From Myxococcales bacterium (lineage in GTDB: Bacteria; Myxococcota_A; Polyangia; Haliangiales; Haliangiaceae), in contig JADKKI010000049.1 in assembly GCA_016720595.1 (NCBI GenBank), forward strand, positions 1-64,000: DNA of 64,000 bases, written 5' to 3'. Made by a program: the position numbers and the translations under genes. This document shows positions 28,580-38,906 of the stretch, in pieces; within the stretch, counting starts at the first letter, position 1, and the number at the start of each line of letters is the position of its first letter. Under the pieces are notes generated by a model. That model made no database searches. It saw only the letters and a program-made list of their open reading frames with translations, and had not been told where the DNA came from.

Positions 28580-30874
28580 TCAGCGCCGCTGGCTGCGCGG
28601 GATCGCGGGCATGGTCGCGGCCTCGGGGGCAGCCACCGGCGCCGCCGTGATCTGGTCGGAGTTCTGCGGCACGAGGAGCCGCTCCACGCTGAGCGGCGAG
28701 CTCTCGGCGGTGATCATCGGGCGTGGGCGGTGCGCGAACCACCAGGCCTGCGCACGCTGCTCGGTCCACGCGTGCTCGTCGGGGATCGTGATCTGGCGCA
28801 GCCGCGTGGCGAGCTCGCGCGCATCGGCGGGTCGATCGTCGGGGTTCTTGGCGAGCAGCTGGATCACCAGCGCCTCGAGCGCCACCGGCAGCCAGCCCTT
28901 CACGCGCGGGCGGAGCTCGGGCACCGGATCGTGGATGTGCGAGCGGATGGCGCTCTCCTCGTCGGGGCGGGCGTAGACCTCGCTCGACGACAGCAGCCAC
29001 CAGGCCACGCATCCGAGCGCGTAGAGATCGCTGCGTGCATCTGCACCAGTGCCGGTGACCTGCTCGGGAGGGATGTAGCCGGGCGTGCCGACCACCGCAC
29101 CAGCCTGCGTCAGCTTGGAGGTCGGGGGCAGGAGGATCTCGGCGGCCTTCGGCGCGGGCAACGAGACGACGTCGATCGGATCCGGGATCGGATCCGCGAT
29201 CGTGTGCACGATCCCGAAGTCGAGGACCTTGGCGATGTCGACCTCGTCGGCGGCGCGGCTCAGGTAGATGTTCGCCGGCTTGATGTCGCGATGCAGCAGC
29301 CCAGCATCGTGAGCCTCGGCCAGAGACTGGCAGGCATGGATCAGGATCTGGATCACGCGTGCGGGTGGCTGCGCTCCGAACTCGCGGACCAGCCGATCGA
29401 GATCCAGCCCGTCGAGCAGCTCCATCACGTAGAAGAACGTGCCGTCGTCCGCCACGCCGTAGTCGAACAGCGCGATCGTGTGCCGCGAGCGCATCGAGGC
29501 CAGCGTCTGCGCCTCGCGGCGGAACCGCTCCTTCGCCTTCGCGCGGTGCAGCGGATCGACGAGCGCGTCGGGCCGCACCAGCTTGACGGCGGCCTGGCGG
29601 GCGAGCAGCCGGTGCTCCGCGCGCCACACCTCACCCATCCCGCCGACCCCGAGGCGCGAGACCAGGCGGTAAGCGCCCATCTCGACGATCTTTGCCTCGG
29701 CCTTGCGCGCACGCTCACGCGCCGTGCTCACCGCGCGCCGCATCCGCACGAGGTTCCACGCGAACATCAGGGCCACGCCGAGCGCCATGACGAGCGCGCC
29801 GCCCGAGGCGAGGAGGCTCTGCTTCTCGAGCCGCTTGGTAGGGCCCAGCAGCGTGCGCTCGGGGACCAGCGCCGCGAGGTACCAATCGAGCGGTGCCTTG
29901 ATGCCGGCGCGCTCGCCGCCGAGCGGCGCCACGGACGCGAGGTACTCGCCATCGCTCGAGGCGAGCTCGAAGAATCGTTGATCGCGGACGCTCGCGGTGC
30001 CCGCCCGGGCGAACAGCGCTTCGAGGGCGGGATCTTGATAGTCATCGTGCCGAAGGAGGCGGGCCTCCTTGGTCGCGACCTCGGGCACGGGCGCCGATGG
30101 GTACGCGAGGATGGTGCCGTCACCCGCGAACACCACCGCACGCGAGCCTTCGAGCGGCGCACGCACGATGAACTGCGAGAGCGCGCCGACATCGAAGTCC
30201 ACGGTGGTGACTGCTTGCAGCGTGCCATCGGCCGCGTAGATCGGCTCGACGCAGGTGATGCCGGTGGTCTTCGACGAGAAATAGACGCGAGGCGGGGTCC
30301 ACGCACGCGCACGGGTCTGCACGGCCAGCGTGTAGTGGGGCCGCTTGCGGACGTCGTAGTCGGTGGTCTTGCTCGCCACCGCGCGCACGCCACCAGGGAC
30401 CACCTGATAGTTGGTCCGGGTGGTGTGATCGCCTTCGATGATGCTCTCGTTGATCTGGATCTCGCCGGGAGCCCCGTCGGGCACGAACGTGCCGCGCATC
30501 AGCCCGCTCGGGAACCCGATGCTGACGTTGGCCACCCCGGGCCGCCCGATCATCAGATCGTGCATGCGCGGCCCGACCTCGGCGATCGAGAGCGTGGGAT
30601 CGGCGAGCGCGCGGAGCCGGGCGAGCATGGGGTCGGCCTGATCGAGCGCGAACGCCACCTCGTGCTGGACGTCGGCGGCCTGCGACGACAGCTGCCGCCG
30701 GGCCATCGAATCGCTGGCGTCACGGGTGGCCCGCCGGCCGAGGAGCAGCACGATGATCCCGGCGCCGATCACGAGCAGCGGCAGGAGGATCAGCACGCCC
30801 AGCGGCGAGGCGAGGGCGCGGGCGATCCGGGCCGTCCTCGGCACGTCGCCGATGCTGTTGCGCGGCGGCTCCAC
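28580..30874 (-). CDS. Receptor Ser/Thr kinase with extracytoplasmic Cache-like sensor
   Basis: The 764-residue protein has a membrane helix at about 25-47, a periplasmic region (48-353) with the look of a double Cache sensor (PIYAADGTLQAVTTVDFDVGAL, FAGDGTILAYPS), a second helix (354-375), then a kinase domain (about 400-690). Lys431, HRDIKPAN with Asp530 and DFG with Asp552 are present. The activation segment carries an unusual insert of about 40 residues between DFG and GTPGYIPPEQ. The start is a GTG 11 bp after the stop of the upstream VWA gene. Its place between two VWA lipoproteins suggests that they share a pathway, perhaps with the VWA proteins acting next to the sensor. Confidence 0.9.
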   Translation of the reverse strand: MEPPRNSIGDVPRTARIARALASPLGVLILLPLLVIGAGIIVLLLGRRATRDASDSMARRQLSSQAADVQHEVAFALDQADPMLARLRALADPTLSIAEVGPRMHDLMIGRPGVANVSIGFPSGLMRGTFVPDGAPGEIQINESIIEGDHTTRTNYQVVPGGVRAVASKTTDYDVRKRPHYTLAVQTRARAWTPPRVYFSSKTTGITCVEPIYAADGTLQAVTTVDFDVGALSQFIVRAPLEGSRAVVFAGDGTILAYPSAPVPEVATKEARLLRHDDYQDPALEALFARAGTASVRDQRFFELASSDGEYLASVAPLGGERAGIKAPLDWYLAALVPERTLLGPTKRLEKQSLLASGGALVMALGVALMFAWNLVRMRRAVSTARERARKAEAKIVEMGAYRLVSRLGVGGMGEVWRAEHRLLARQAAVKLVRPDALVDPLHRAKAKERFRREAQTLASMRSRHTIALFDYGVADDGTFFYVMELLDGLDLDRLVREFGAQPPARVIQILIHACQSLAEAHDAGLLHRDIKPANIYLSRAADEVDIAKVLDFGIVHTIADPIPDPIDVVSLPAPKAAEILLPPTSKLTQAGAVVGTPGYIPPEQVTGTGADARSDLYALGCVAWWLLSSSEVYARPDEESAIRSHIHDPVPELRPRVKGWLPVALEALVIQLLAKNPDDRPADARELATRLRQITIPDEHAWTEQRAQAWWFAHRPRPMITAESSPLSVERLLVPQNSDQITAAPVAAPEAATMPAIPRSQRR

Positions 30875-30885
30875 CGCCGTCGAGT

Positions 30886-32391
30886 CTAGCGCGCGACGGT
30901 GGCCGGCGTCCCGCGCAGGGCGCGAGCGCGCTCCACGAGCGAGATCAGCTCGGCGCGATCCGGATCGTTGCCCTGGGCATCGCGCGCGACCTGGGCGATC
31001 CGGTCGAGGGACCAGCCCTTGGCCTCGTCGGCGCCGCGCAGCACGTCGGCGAACGCCGCCACGGCGAACGCGAACCGGAGGTCGGGAGCGGCGCTCTCGA
31101 AGCTCGGCGCCGGCGCGGAGGTCATCGCGAACGCCGCCTCGGTGGCCTGCTGACCTTCGGGGGTCTTGTGCCGGATCCGCACCGTGGCGAGCGGGCCGGG
31201 GGACAGCTGCGCCGCGGGCGTCAGCTGGAGCTCGTAGAGCGCGGTGACCTGGTGGCCCGCACCGATCTCGCCCGCGTCCACGCTGTCATCGCGGAACTGC
31301 TCGTCCTTGATGTCCCGGTTCTCGTAGCCGACGAGGCGGTACTTCGCGACGAGGTTCGGGTCGAAGTCGACCTGCAGCTTGACGTCCTTCGCCACGACCT
31401 CGAGGGTCGATCCGAGCTGGTCGGCGAACACGCGCTTCGCCGCCGAGGCGGAGTCGATGTACAGGCTCTGGCCGTTGCCCTTGTCGGCGAGCTGCTCCAT
31501 CGCCGTGTCCTTGTAGTTCCCCATCCCGAACCCGACCGTCGAGAGGAACACGCCGGCCTTGGCGCGGCTCTCGATGATCCCGAGGAGCTGCGCGTGACCT
31601 TGCGCGCCGACGTTCGCATCGCCGTCGGTGAGCACGATGACGCGCGAGATCGAGCCCGGCAGCAGGCCCTTCATCGCCTGCTCGTAGGCGAGATCGAGTC
31701 CCGAGCCCATCGCCGTCGATCCTCCCGAGGACAGCTCGTCGATCGCCGCAAGGATCCGGTCCTTGTTCTCCATGCCCGTCGGCGGCAACACCACGCGCGT
31801 CGAGCCTGCATACGTCACGAGCGAGACCGAATCGCGTGGCCCGAGGTTGTTGGTCAGGATCCGCAGCGATTGCTGCGCGAGCCCGAGCTTGTCGGCCGAG
31901 CCCATCGAGCCTGACACGTCGACGAGGAACACCAGGTTCGCCGGCTTCCGCTCGGCCTGGCTCTTCACGCGCGTGCCCACACCGACCCGCAGGATCTGAT
32001 TCCCGGGCACCAGGGGCGAGGGCGCCGCATCCATCACCACCGCGAACGGCGATCCGGCGGCCGGCGGAGGGAAGCTGTAGTGGAAGTAGTTGACGAACTC
32101 CTCGACGCGCACCGCGGCCGGGGGCGGGAGGGTGTTCTCGTTCAGCTTGCGGCGCGCGATCGTGTACGACGCGGTATCGACATCGGCGGCGAACGTGGAC
32201 AGGTGATCCTTGCGGGCGTCGACCCACGGGTTCTTGCCCCAATCGTGATAGTCCTCGCCGGAGGTGGCGTCGGTGGCGATCGGACTCCCCCCGGCATAGG
32301 CAACGGTGGGAGAGGCGACGTAAGACCGGTTGGCCTTCATCGAGCTACAGGCAGCGAGCAGGACGAGCGAGATCGTACGGACGTGACGCAT
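30886..32391 (-). CDS. VWA-domain lipoprotein, YfbK-like (second paralogue)
   Basis: The 501-residue protein has a lipobox LAAC (Cys15), then the same blocks as the gene at 26834: NPWVDARKDHLSTFAADVDTAS, VRVEEFVNYF, a VWA domain with DVSGS at 158-162 and the YfbK-type C-terminal block. Its linker after the Cys is shorter. GGAGG lies before the ATG. It is first in the run VWA-kinase-VWA, all on the minus strand. The two copies clearly arose by duplication, and the kinase gene lies between them. Confidence 0.88.
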   Translation of the reverse strand: MRHVRTISLVLLAACSSMKANRSYVASPTVAYAGGSPIATDATSGEDYHDWGKNPWVDARKDHLSTFAADVDTASYTIARRKLNENTLPPPAAVRVEEFVNYFHYSFPPPAAGSPFAVVMDAAPSPLVPGNQILRVGVGTRVKSQAERKPANLVFLVDVSGSMGSADKLGLAQQSLRILTNNLGPRDSVSLVTYAGSTRVVLPPTGMENKDRILAAIDELSSGGSTAMGSGLDLAYEQAMKGLLPGSISRVIVLTDGDANVGAQGHAQLLGIIESRAKAGVFLSTVGFGMGNYKDTAMEQLADKGNGQSLYIDSASAAKRVFADQLGSTLEVVAKDVKLQVDFDPNLVAKYRLVGYENRDIKDEQFRDDSVDAGEIGAGHQVTALYELQLTPAAQLSPGPLATVRIRHKTPEGQQATEAAFAMTSAPAPSFESAAPDLRFAFAVAAFADVLRGADEAKGWSLDRIAQVARDAQGNDPDRAELISLVERARALRGTPATVAR

Positions 32392-32497
32392 GTAGGTCCT
32401 CCGGCAGGGCGGCTCGCCTGCGCTTTGTGGGCGTGGCTGCCGCGGGATGCCTCTCTAACGTGACCTCGCGCTCGCTGCTTACAGGAAACCCACGGTG

Positions 32498-32503
32498 TAA
32501 GCT
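32498..32503 (+). promoter_or_regulatory. -10-like hexamer TAAGCT for the Kelch-type gene
   Basis: TAAGCT is exactly 6 bp before the ATG at 32510. Confidence 0.55.
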
Positions 32504-32509
32504 GGTGCG

Positions 32510-35048
32510 ATGTGTGGCGTTCGGGGCGCGCTGTGCGTGGTGGTGTTGCTCGCGGGCTGCGTCCGCGACGAGCTGGTGGATTGCGGCAATGGGGTCGCAT
32601 GTCCTGCGCGCACCGCGTGCGCATGGATCGCGGACGACGTGTACTGCGTCGCGCCCGCGGATCTCGACGCATGCCTCGATCACGATCCGTTCGCCGAGTG
32701 TCAGCGCGCCGACGGCACCACCGGTGCGTGTTACACGGCCACCCCGGCCGGCGTGTGCCTGCCCGCCGGCTGCGGGAACGGCCTGATCGATCCGGGCGAG
32801 GTCTGCGATGACCGCAACGGTGTCGTCGGCGATGGATGCTCGGCGAACTGCCTCTCGAACGAGACCTGCGGCAACGGCGTCGTCGATCCCGTCGGCGGTG
32901 AGCAATGCGACGATGGGAACCTGCTCGGCCACGATGGCTGTGCGAGTGGGTGTCGCCCAGAGTCGGCGCAGTGGGAGCTGGTCACGATCGGACTTCCGAC
33001 GGGCGTGTTCTCGCAGGCGCTCGCGTATGACACCGCACGCCACCGGCTGGTGAGGTTCGGTGGTGCGATCCAGAACGGCAACGGCATCCAGGTCGCGCGC
33101 GACGAGACCTGGGAGTGGGATGGGGTCGCGTGGACGAGGATCCCGACGCCGATCGCGCCATCGGCGCGCTTCGATCATGTGCTTGCGTACGATCCCGTGC
33201 GTCGCAAGACCGTATTGTTCGGAGGCGCGTCGAGCGGTCTCCCCATCGGTGCCGACACCTGGGAGTGGGACGGGAACACCTGGACGTATCGTCCGATGGC
33301 GGTATCACCGGCGCCGCGCTACGGCGCCGCGGCGACCTGGGATCCCGAGCGGCAGCGGATCGTCCTGTTCGGCGGCAGCACGGGGACGTCGGTGCTCGGC
33401 GATCTCTGGGAGTGGGATGGTACGAACTGGACGCAGGTCGCGCAGACGGTCCCGCCGCCACGGACCAAGCACGCGATGGCCTACGATCCCTCGCGCGGGG
33501 TCATGGTGATCGCGGGCGGCCGCGTCGCGACCGGAGAGGTCGGCGAGACCTGGGAGCGTCATGGCGGCGTGTGGACCATGATCGCGCCGACGCCCGCCGA
33601 GCTCGACGAGCCCGAGCTCGCCTTCGACGGCGTCGGGCTGGTCGCGTTCGGCGGCCGCCTGGCAGGCGTCAGCACGGGTAACACGTGGCGCTGGGATGGT
33701 CAGGCGTGGAGCAACGTGGCACCCGCGGACACCAAGACCCCACCCCTTCGATCGCAAGCGGGGCTCGCGCGCGACTGGACCACCGGGCAGCTGGTGCTCC
33801 TCGGTGGCCACTTCGAGTCCACTTGCATGGGTTGCAGCGCGACCCGTACCGACGTCTGGACCTGGAATGCCGTCGCAGCCAAGTGGACCGAGGTCGCAGC
33901 CTTGGCGCCCACCGGACGCGCCTTGCACGGCGCGGTATTCGATGCGCTGCGTGGCGTGATGGTGATGTTCGGTGGTGGCCCGAGCTTTGGGACCACGCTC
34001 GCCACCGCGGAGACCTGGGAGCTCCGGGATGGGCACTGGTGGCAGTACGTCGGTCCGGGTCCATCATCCCGAAACGGCCCCGGGTTCGCGTTCGACGCGG
34101 CGCACGGCGAGAGCGTGCTGTTTGGCGGGCGCTCGAGCAGCAATCTCGCAGCTGGCCGACACCTGGCTGTGGAACGGCGTACGGTGGGCCCTTCAGTCGC
34201 CTGCGTCGCAACCCACGGCGCGCGACCTGGCCGCGATGGCCTACGATCCGGTCCGCAGGCGCGTGGTCCTGTTCAGTGGTCTCGGTGGCGGTCAGGCGAT
34301 CGATGAGATGGGCACCTGGGAGTGGGACGGCACCAGCTGGACCAAGATCCCGACCACCGTGCGACCAGCCCCGCGGTTCCGCGCTGCCTTCGCGTTCGAT
34401 CCCGTGCGGCGGCGCACCGTGCTCTCGCACGGCGAGAGTGGTGGGGAGTCCCTCGCCGACACCTGGGAGTGGGACGGCGTCACCTGGACGCAGATCGTGA
34501 GCCCGCAAGCGCCTGCAGGTCGCGGCTCGACCGCCGCGGCCTGGAATGGGTCGCGCAGGACGTTCACGCTGTTCGCCGGATCGGCGCAGGTGTTCTCGCA
34601 GTTCGAGGACACCTGGGAGCTCGCCGCCGGAGCGTGGACGCAGCAGTTCACGCCCGCGCGGCCAGGGGTCCGGCAGGGGCACACCCTCACGCCGCTCGCG
34701 GATGGCTCGGGCGTGATGACGTTCGGTGGCCTCATCAACAACGGCACCGGCAGCCCCGAGCTGTGGCGGCTGCGCTGGGTCAACAGCAGCACGTACGAGA
34801 CCTGTGCGGTCGATGACGATGGCGACGGCGACGGCCTCGCCGGATGCGCCGATCCTGATTGCTGGACGCGCTGCACCCCCATGTGCCCCCCGGGGACGAC
34901 CTGCGATCCGTCGTGGCCGCACTGCGGGGATGACATGTGCAACACCCCGCTCGAGGACTGCCGGCTATGCCCGAGCGATTGCCCGTGCACGCCGGTGTGC
35001 GGCGACTCGTTCTGCGATCCGGGCGAGACCTGCCCGGGCGACTGTTAA
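32510..35048 (+). pseudogene. Secreted Kelch/DUF4215-type protein split by one frameshift
   Basis: Reading starts at 32510 with a lipoprotein-like signal (LLAGC, Cys17), then two DUF4215-like Cys-rich units ([14 protein letters not shown] and [18 protein letters not shown]) and a run of Kelch-type repeats ending in WEWDG or similar, each with FGG. The frame breaks between 34137 and 34151: FGGRSSSN is in the first frame while LADTWLWNG, the next repeat, is in the frame one base further on. The second frame then runs to 35048 with three more repeats, an Asp/Gly-rich DDDGDGDGLAGC segment and a Cys-rich end. The span is 2539 bp, one base more than a whole number of codons, so a single extra base explains it. 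It is either a recent mutation or a sequencing error; both halves look otherwise intact. Confidence 0.8.
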
Positions 35049-35055
35049 CGAACCT

Positions 35056-35931
35056 TCAGCCGAAGCGGCCGGTGATGTAGTTCTCGGTCCGCTCGTCCGA
35101 GGGATTCGAGAACATCTTCGCCGTGGCGTCGTACTCGACCAGGATGCCGGTGCGCTGATCGTTCTTCGAATCGAGCTCCGCGGTGAAGAACGCGGTGCGA
35201 TCGCTGACGCGTGCGGCCTGCTGCATGTTGTGCGTGACGATCACGATCGTGAACCGGCTCTTGAGCTCGCGCATCAGCTCTTCGATGCGGGCGGTCGCGA
35301 TCGGATCCAGCGCGCTGCAGGGCTCGTCCATCAACACGACCTCGGGCTCGACGGCGATCGTGCGAGCGATGCACAGGCGCTGTTGCTGGCCGCCGGACAT
35401 CCCGAGCGCCGAGTTCCGCAGCCGATCCTTGACCTCGTCCCACAGTGCTGCCGCACGCAGGGACTTCTCGACGATGACATCGAGATCTGCCTTGCCTCGC
35501 ACGCCGTTGACGCGCGGACCGAACGCGATGTTGTCGTAGATGCTCTTGGGGAACGGGTTCGGCTTCTGGAACACCATGCCGATGCGGCGGCGGACCTCGG
35601 TCGCCGAGACCTCCGGGCCGTACAGATCCACGCCGTGGTAGCGCAGTGTGCCGGCGACCCGCGCGCCGGGGATCACGTCGTGCATGCGATTGAACGCGCG
35701 CAGCATCGTGGTCTTGCCGCAGCCCGAAGGGCCGATGAACGCCGTGATCTGGTTCTTGTGGATCTTCATCGTCACGCCGCGAACGGCGCGGAACTGCCCG
35801 TAGAACACCTCGACGTTGTCGACATCGAACACCACCTCGGTCGCCTCTGGCGCGGGCGCAGTGCGCCGCTCGATGTGGAGGGGAGCGGGCGCAGGGGTAA
35901 GCGTACTCGGGCGCGGGGTCTCGATCTGCAT
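35056..35931 (-). CDS. pstB: Phosphate ABC transporter ATP-binding protein
   Basis: PstB powers high-affinity phosphate import. The 291-residue protein has Walker [10 protein letters not shown] (67-75), the signature MSGGQQQR and Walker [13 protein letters not shown], and the PstB-specific [20 protein letters not shown]. The first 30 residues are an added Pro/Ala-rich leader not usual for the family. The ATG at 35931 was chosen because GAGGAGG precedes it; an in-frame ATG at 35949 has no such site. It is the last gene of the phosphate operon. Confidence 0.96.
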   Translation of the reverse strand: MQIETPRPSTLTPAPAPLHIERRTAPAPEATEVVFDVDNVEVFYGQFRAVRGVTMKIHKNQITAFIGPSGCGKTTMLRAFNRMHDVIPGARVAGTLRYHGVDLYGPEVSATEVRRRIGMVFQKPNPFPKSIYDNIAFGPRVNGVRGKADLDVIVEKSLRAAALWDEVKDRLRNSALGMSGGQQQRLCIARTIAVEPEVVLMDEPCSALDPIATARIEELMRELKSRFTIVIVTHNMQQAARVSDRTAFFTAELDSKNDQRTGILVEYDATAKMFSNPSDERTENYITGRFG

Positions 35932-35951
35932 GGGATCCTCCTCGGGCATGA

Positions 35952-36836
35952 CTAGCGCTTGAGCGCGTACCTCGCGGTGAACGTACGGGCGACGAACGTG
36001 ATCGTGAACGTGAGGACCATCAACGTCAGCGCCGCACCCCAGGCTCGGTCCTGGGCGGCGACGAACGAGGACGTTGCATTGCCGAAGATCTGCAGCGAGA
36101 GCGACGTGTTCGCCTGCGTGAACAGGTGCGGGTTGTACTCGTGCGCGGCGCCGACCGCGAACAGCAGGGGGGCGGTCTCGCCAGCCGCGCGGGCCACGGC
36201 GAGGAGCGAGCCCGAGACGATGCCGGGCAGGGCGGCGGGGAGCACCACGGTGAGGATCGTGCGGCTCTTCGACGTGCCGAGCGCATAGGCGGCCTCGCGC
36301 AGGTTCGGCGGCACGAGGCGGAGCATCTGCTCGGTCGAGACGATCACCACCGGCAGCATCAACGCGGCGAGGGCGAGAGCGCCACCGAACGCGGAGTACC
36401 CGAACCGCATCGTCCAGGTCAGGTAGATGAACAGGCCCATGACGATCGACGGCACCCCGGTCATCACGGTGGTCATGAACCGGACCAGCTTCGCGAACCG
36501 TGAGGTGCCGCCGTACTCGTGCAGGAACACCGCACCGAGGATCCCGAGCGGGACCGCGATCAGCGTGGCCGCGCCGGTCGAGAGCAGCGTGCCGAGGATC
36601 GCGGGGCCCATGCCTGGGCCGGCGCGCCGTGACACCAGCGGGATCTCGGAGGTGAAGAACGCGGGGAACTCCTTGAACATCACGCCCGCGCCGCGCATCA
36701 CCACCGACCACATCACCGCCACGAGCGGGATCAGCACCGCGATCACCGCACCGATCATCAGCGCGGTCATCAGCTGGCTCTTGGTCGAGCGCCAGCTCCG
36801 ACGACGACGGAGATCGAGGGGCAGGTTGCCGATCAC
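35952..36836 (-). CDS. pstA: Phosphate ABC transporter permease
   Basis: PstA is one of the two membrane channel subunits of the Pst importer. The 294-residue protein has six hydrophobic helices and the permease coupling loop [26 protein letters not shown]. It starts at GTG 36836, overlapping the pstC stop by 4 bp, with GGAGG upstream. Confidence 0.95.
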   Translation of the reverse strand: MIGNLPLDLRRRRSWRSTKSQLMTALMIGAVIAVLIPLVAVMWSVVMRGAGVMFKEFPAFFTSEIPLVSRRAGPGMGPAILGTLLSTGAATLIAVPLGILGAVFLHEYGGTSRFAKLVRFMTTVMTGVPSIVMGLFIYLTWTMRFGYSAFGGALALAALMLPVVIVSTEQMLRLVPPNLREAAYALGTSKSRTILTVVLPAALPGIVSGSLLAVARAAGETAPLLFAVGAAHEYNPHLFTQANTSLSLQIFGNATSSFVAAQDRAWGAALTLMVLTFTITFVARTFTARYALKR

Positions 36837-37708
36837 GAGCTCTTTCCTCCGCTGCGCTTCATCGATCGCTGCACGATCGACGTGGCGATCAGGTTGACCG
36901 CGATCGTGATCACGAACAGGGTCACGGCGAGCGCGATCAGCGCCGACTTGTGCATGTCGTCGGCCTCGCCCCACTCGTTCGCGATCACCGCGGGCATCGA
37001 GTTGCCGGGCGCGAACGGGTTGGGCGTGATCTGGCCGAGCGCCGAGCCGATCACGAGCGCAGCGGCGATCGTCTCGCCCATCGCACGGCCGAGGCCGAGC
37101 ATCACCGCGCCGACCAGGCCGCCCTTGCTGTGCGGCAACACGGCCGCCGTGATCATCTCCCAGCGGGTCGCACCGAGCGCGAGCGCCGCCTCCTTGTCCG
37201 AAGGCGGCGTGGTCTCGATCACCTCGCGCGCGAGCGACGTGATGATCGGCGTGATCATCACCGCGAGGATGATGCCCGCGGTCAGGAACGAGCGGCCGAG
37301 GCCGCCGTGCTGCGACAGGACGAGCACGCCCCACAGGCCGAACACGACGCTCGGCACCACCGCGAGCAGGTCGATCATGTAGACCATCGGCTTCTTCAGC
37401 CAGCGCGGCGCGACCTGGGTCACGAACAGCGCCACGCCGAGGCTGACGGGCACCGCGAGAGCGAGGGCGATCGCGGCGGTGTAGAGCGTGCCCCAGATGA
37501 AGGGCAACGCGCCGTAGAGAGACTCCGGCGCCGACCAGCGGGTCCCGCTGAAGAAGTCAAAGCCCATCTCCGACAGCACGGGACGAGCGCGGCTGGTCAT
37601 CACCAGCGCGATCATGCCGAGCACCAGCAACACGATCGCGGCCGCGCCGATCGCGATCCAGCGGAACGCGCGGTCACCGGTCGCTGACTTGCCGCGGAGA
37701 TCGAGCAT
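36833..37708 (-). CDS. pstC: Phosphate ABC transporter permease
   Basis: PstC pairs with PstA to form the phosphate channel. The 291 residues include six helices and the coupling loop [25 protein letters not shown] followed by [11 protein letters not shown], which is typical for PstC. It begins 20 bp after pstS with AGGAG upstream. Confidence 0.95.
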   Translation of the reverse strand: MLDLRGKSATGDRAFRWIAIGAAAIVLLVLGMIALVMTSRARPVLSEMGFDFFSGTRWSAPESLYGALPFIWGTLYTAAIALALAVPVSLGVALFVTQVAPRWLKKPMVYMIDLLAVVPSVVFGLWGVLVLSQHGGLGRSFLTAGIILAVMITPIITSLAREVIETTPPSDKEAALALGATRWEMITAAVLPHSKGGLVGAVMLGLGRAMGETIAAALVIGSALGQITPNPFAPGNSMPAVIANEWGEADDMHKSALIALAVTLFVITIAVNLIATSIVQRSMKRSGGKSS

Positions 37709-37728
37709 CGACTATTGCAACTCCTGGT

Positions 37729-38820
37729 TCACTGGACCTTGTCGAGCTGCGCCAGCGCCTTGTCCTGGAGCGACTTCGGGATCGGAGCGAAGTCGATCTC
37801 GGCGAGCAGCTTCTGCCCGTCGGTCAGCATGTACTTGAAGTACGCCTTGATCTCCGCCGCGTGCGCCTTGGGCTTCGCGTAGGCCATGCACCAGCTCTGC
37901 GCGGTGATCGGATACGCCGTATCGCCCTTGGCATCGAGGGCGCTGAACAGGAGCTTGTCGTTGACCTCGATGCCATCGCCCGCCGCGGACACGGCATCGG
38001 CGGTCGGGTCGGTGAACTTGCCGGCCTGGTTCTTGATCGCCGCGTACTTGAGGCCCGTCGCCTTGGCGTCGGAGAGATCGACGTAGCCGATCGCGCCCTT
38101 GGTGGACTTGACGATCTGCGCCACGCCGCCGTTGCCGTTGCCGGCCTGCGTGTCGGCGGGCCACTCGACGGTCGAGCCCGCCTTGAGCTTCCACGCGCCA
38201 CCGGAGGCCTTGTCGAGGTACTTGGTGAAGTTCTCGGTCGTGCCCGAGCCGTCGGAGCGGTGCGCGACCACGATGTCCGCGTCGGGCAGCTTCGCGTCCT
38301 TGTTGTCGGCGGCGATCGCCGGATCGTTCCACTTCTTGATCTCGCGCTGGAAGATCTTCGCGAGCGTCTCGGCCGACAGGTTCAGCTTGTCCACGCCCTC
38401 GACGTTGAAGCTCACGGTGATCGCACCGAGCACGTTCGGGAAGTAGAAGAACTCGCCGCCCTTGACCTTCGCGAGGTCGGCGTCCTTGTAGGGAGCGTCG
38501 GTGCACGCGAAGTCGACGACCTGATCGGCGAAGTCCTGCCGGCCCTTGCCGGAGCCGCCGGCGCCGTAGTTGACCTTGATCTTCGGATTGGCCTTGCCGA
38601 AGCTCTCGATCGCGACCTCCTGGAACGCCTTCTGGAACGTCGCGCCGCTGGCGTTGAGGGTGACCGAGGTCTCGGTGCCACCGCCACCGGTCTCCGTGGT
38701 CTTGCCACTGGCCTCACCCGCGCTGCCGCCGCTGCCGCCCCCGCCGCTCTCGGACTTCTTCCCACAGGCGGCGCTCAGGCAGAGGGCCGAGAGGGCCCCG
38801 ATCACGAAGGTCTTGTGCAT
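37729..38820 (-). CDS. pstS: Phosphate-binding lipoprotein of the Pst importer
   Basis: PstS captures phosphate outside the cytoplasmic membrane. The 363-residue protein has a lipobox SAAC (Cys19 region), a Gly/Ser-rich linker and the binding-site motifs of the family: SGATFQKAFQ, YGAGGSGKGRQDF and SDGSGTTENFTKYL. The lipid anchor and linker are unusual against the free periplasmic form of E. coli but common in lineages with surface lipoproteins. The ATG at 38820 is 6 bp after TATGGT and follows a four-unit Pho box, so this gene has its own promoter within the operon. Confidence 0.95.
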   Translation of the reverse strand: MHKTFVIGALSALCLSAACGKKSESGGGGSGGSAGEASGKTTETGGGGTETSVTLNASGATFQKAFQEVAIESFGKANPKIKVNYGAGGSGKGRQDFADQVVDFACTDAPYKDADLAKVKGGEFFYFPNVLGAITVSFNVEGVDKLNLSAETLAKIFQREIKKWNDPAIAADNKDAKLPDADIVVAHRSDGSGTTENFTKYLDKASGGAWKLKAGSTVEWPADTQAGNGNGGVAQIVKSTKGAIGYVDLSDAKATGLKYAAIKNQAGKFTDPTADAVSAAGDGIEVNDKLLFSALDAKGDTAYPITAQSWCMAYAKPKAHAAEIKAYFKYMLTDGQKLLAEIDFAPIPKSLQDKALAQLDKVQ

Positions 38821-38826
38821 GCCCGC

Positions 38827-38882
38827 ACCATAGGAACCGTCGGTGACGTGCCGGCGTATCCAATGTGACGGCACGGTGACCG
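38827..38882 (-). promoter_or_regulatory. Pho box array and -10 hexamer of pstS
   Basis: Read on the minus strand, 7-bp units at 11-bp period occur: CGGTCAC (38882-38876), CCGTCAC (38871-38865), a degenerate unit GATACGC (38860-38854) and ACGTCAC (38849-38843). Ten bases further on is TATGGT (38832-38827), then 6 bp to the pstS ATG. Two PhoB dimers could bind here. Confidence 0.75.
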
Positions 38883-38906
38883 AATCTGGCAGGTTCTGGG
38901 CCCCGG

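Noticed and set aside
28571..30889. 772-codon plus-strand frame opposite the receptor kinase
   Set aside because: It mirrors the kinase gene, has no recognisable motif and no promoter or ribosome-binding site.
35932..35949. ATG 35949 as start of pstB
   Set aside because: No ribosome-binding site precedes it, whereas GAGGAGG lies just before ATG 35931.
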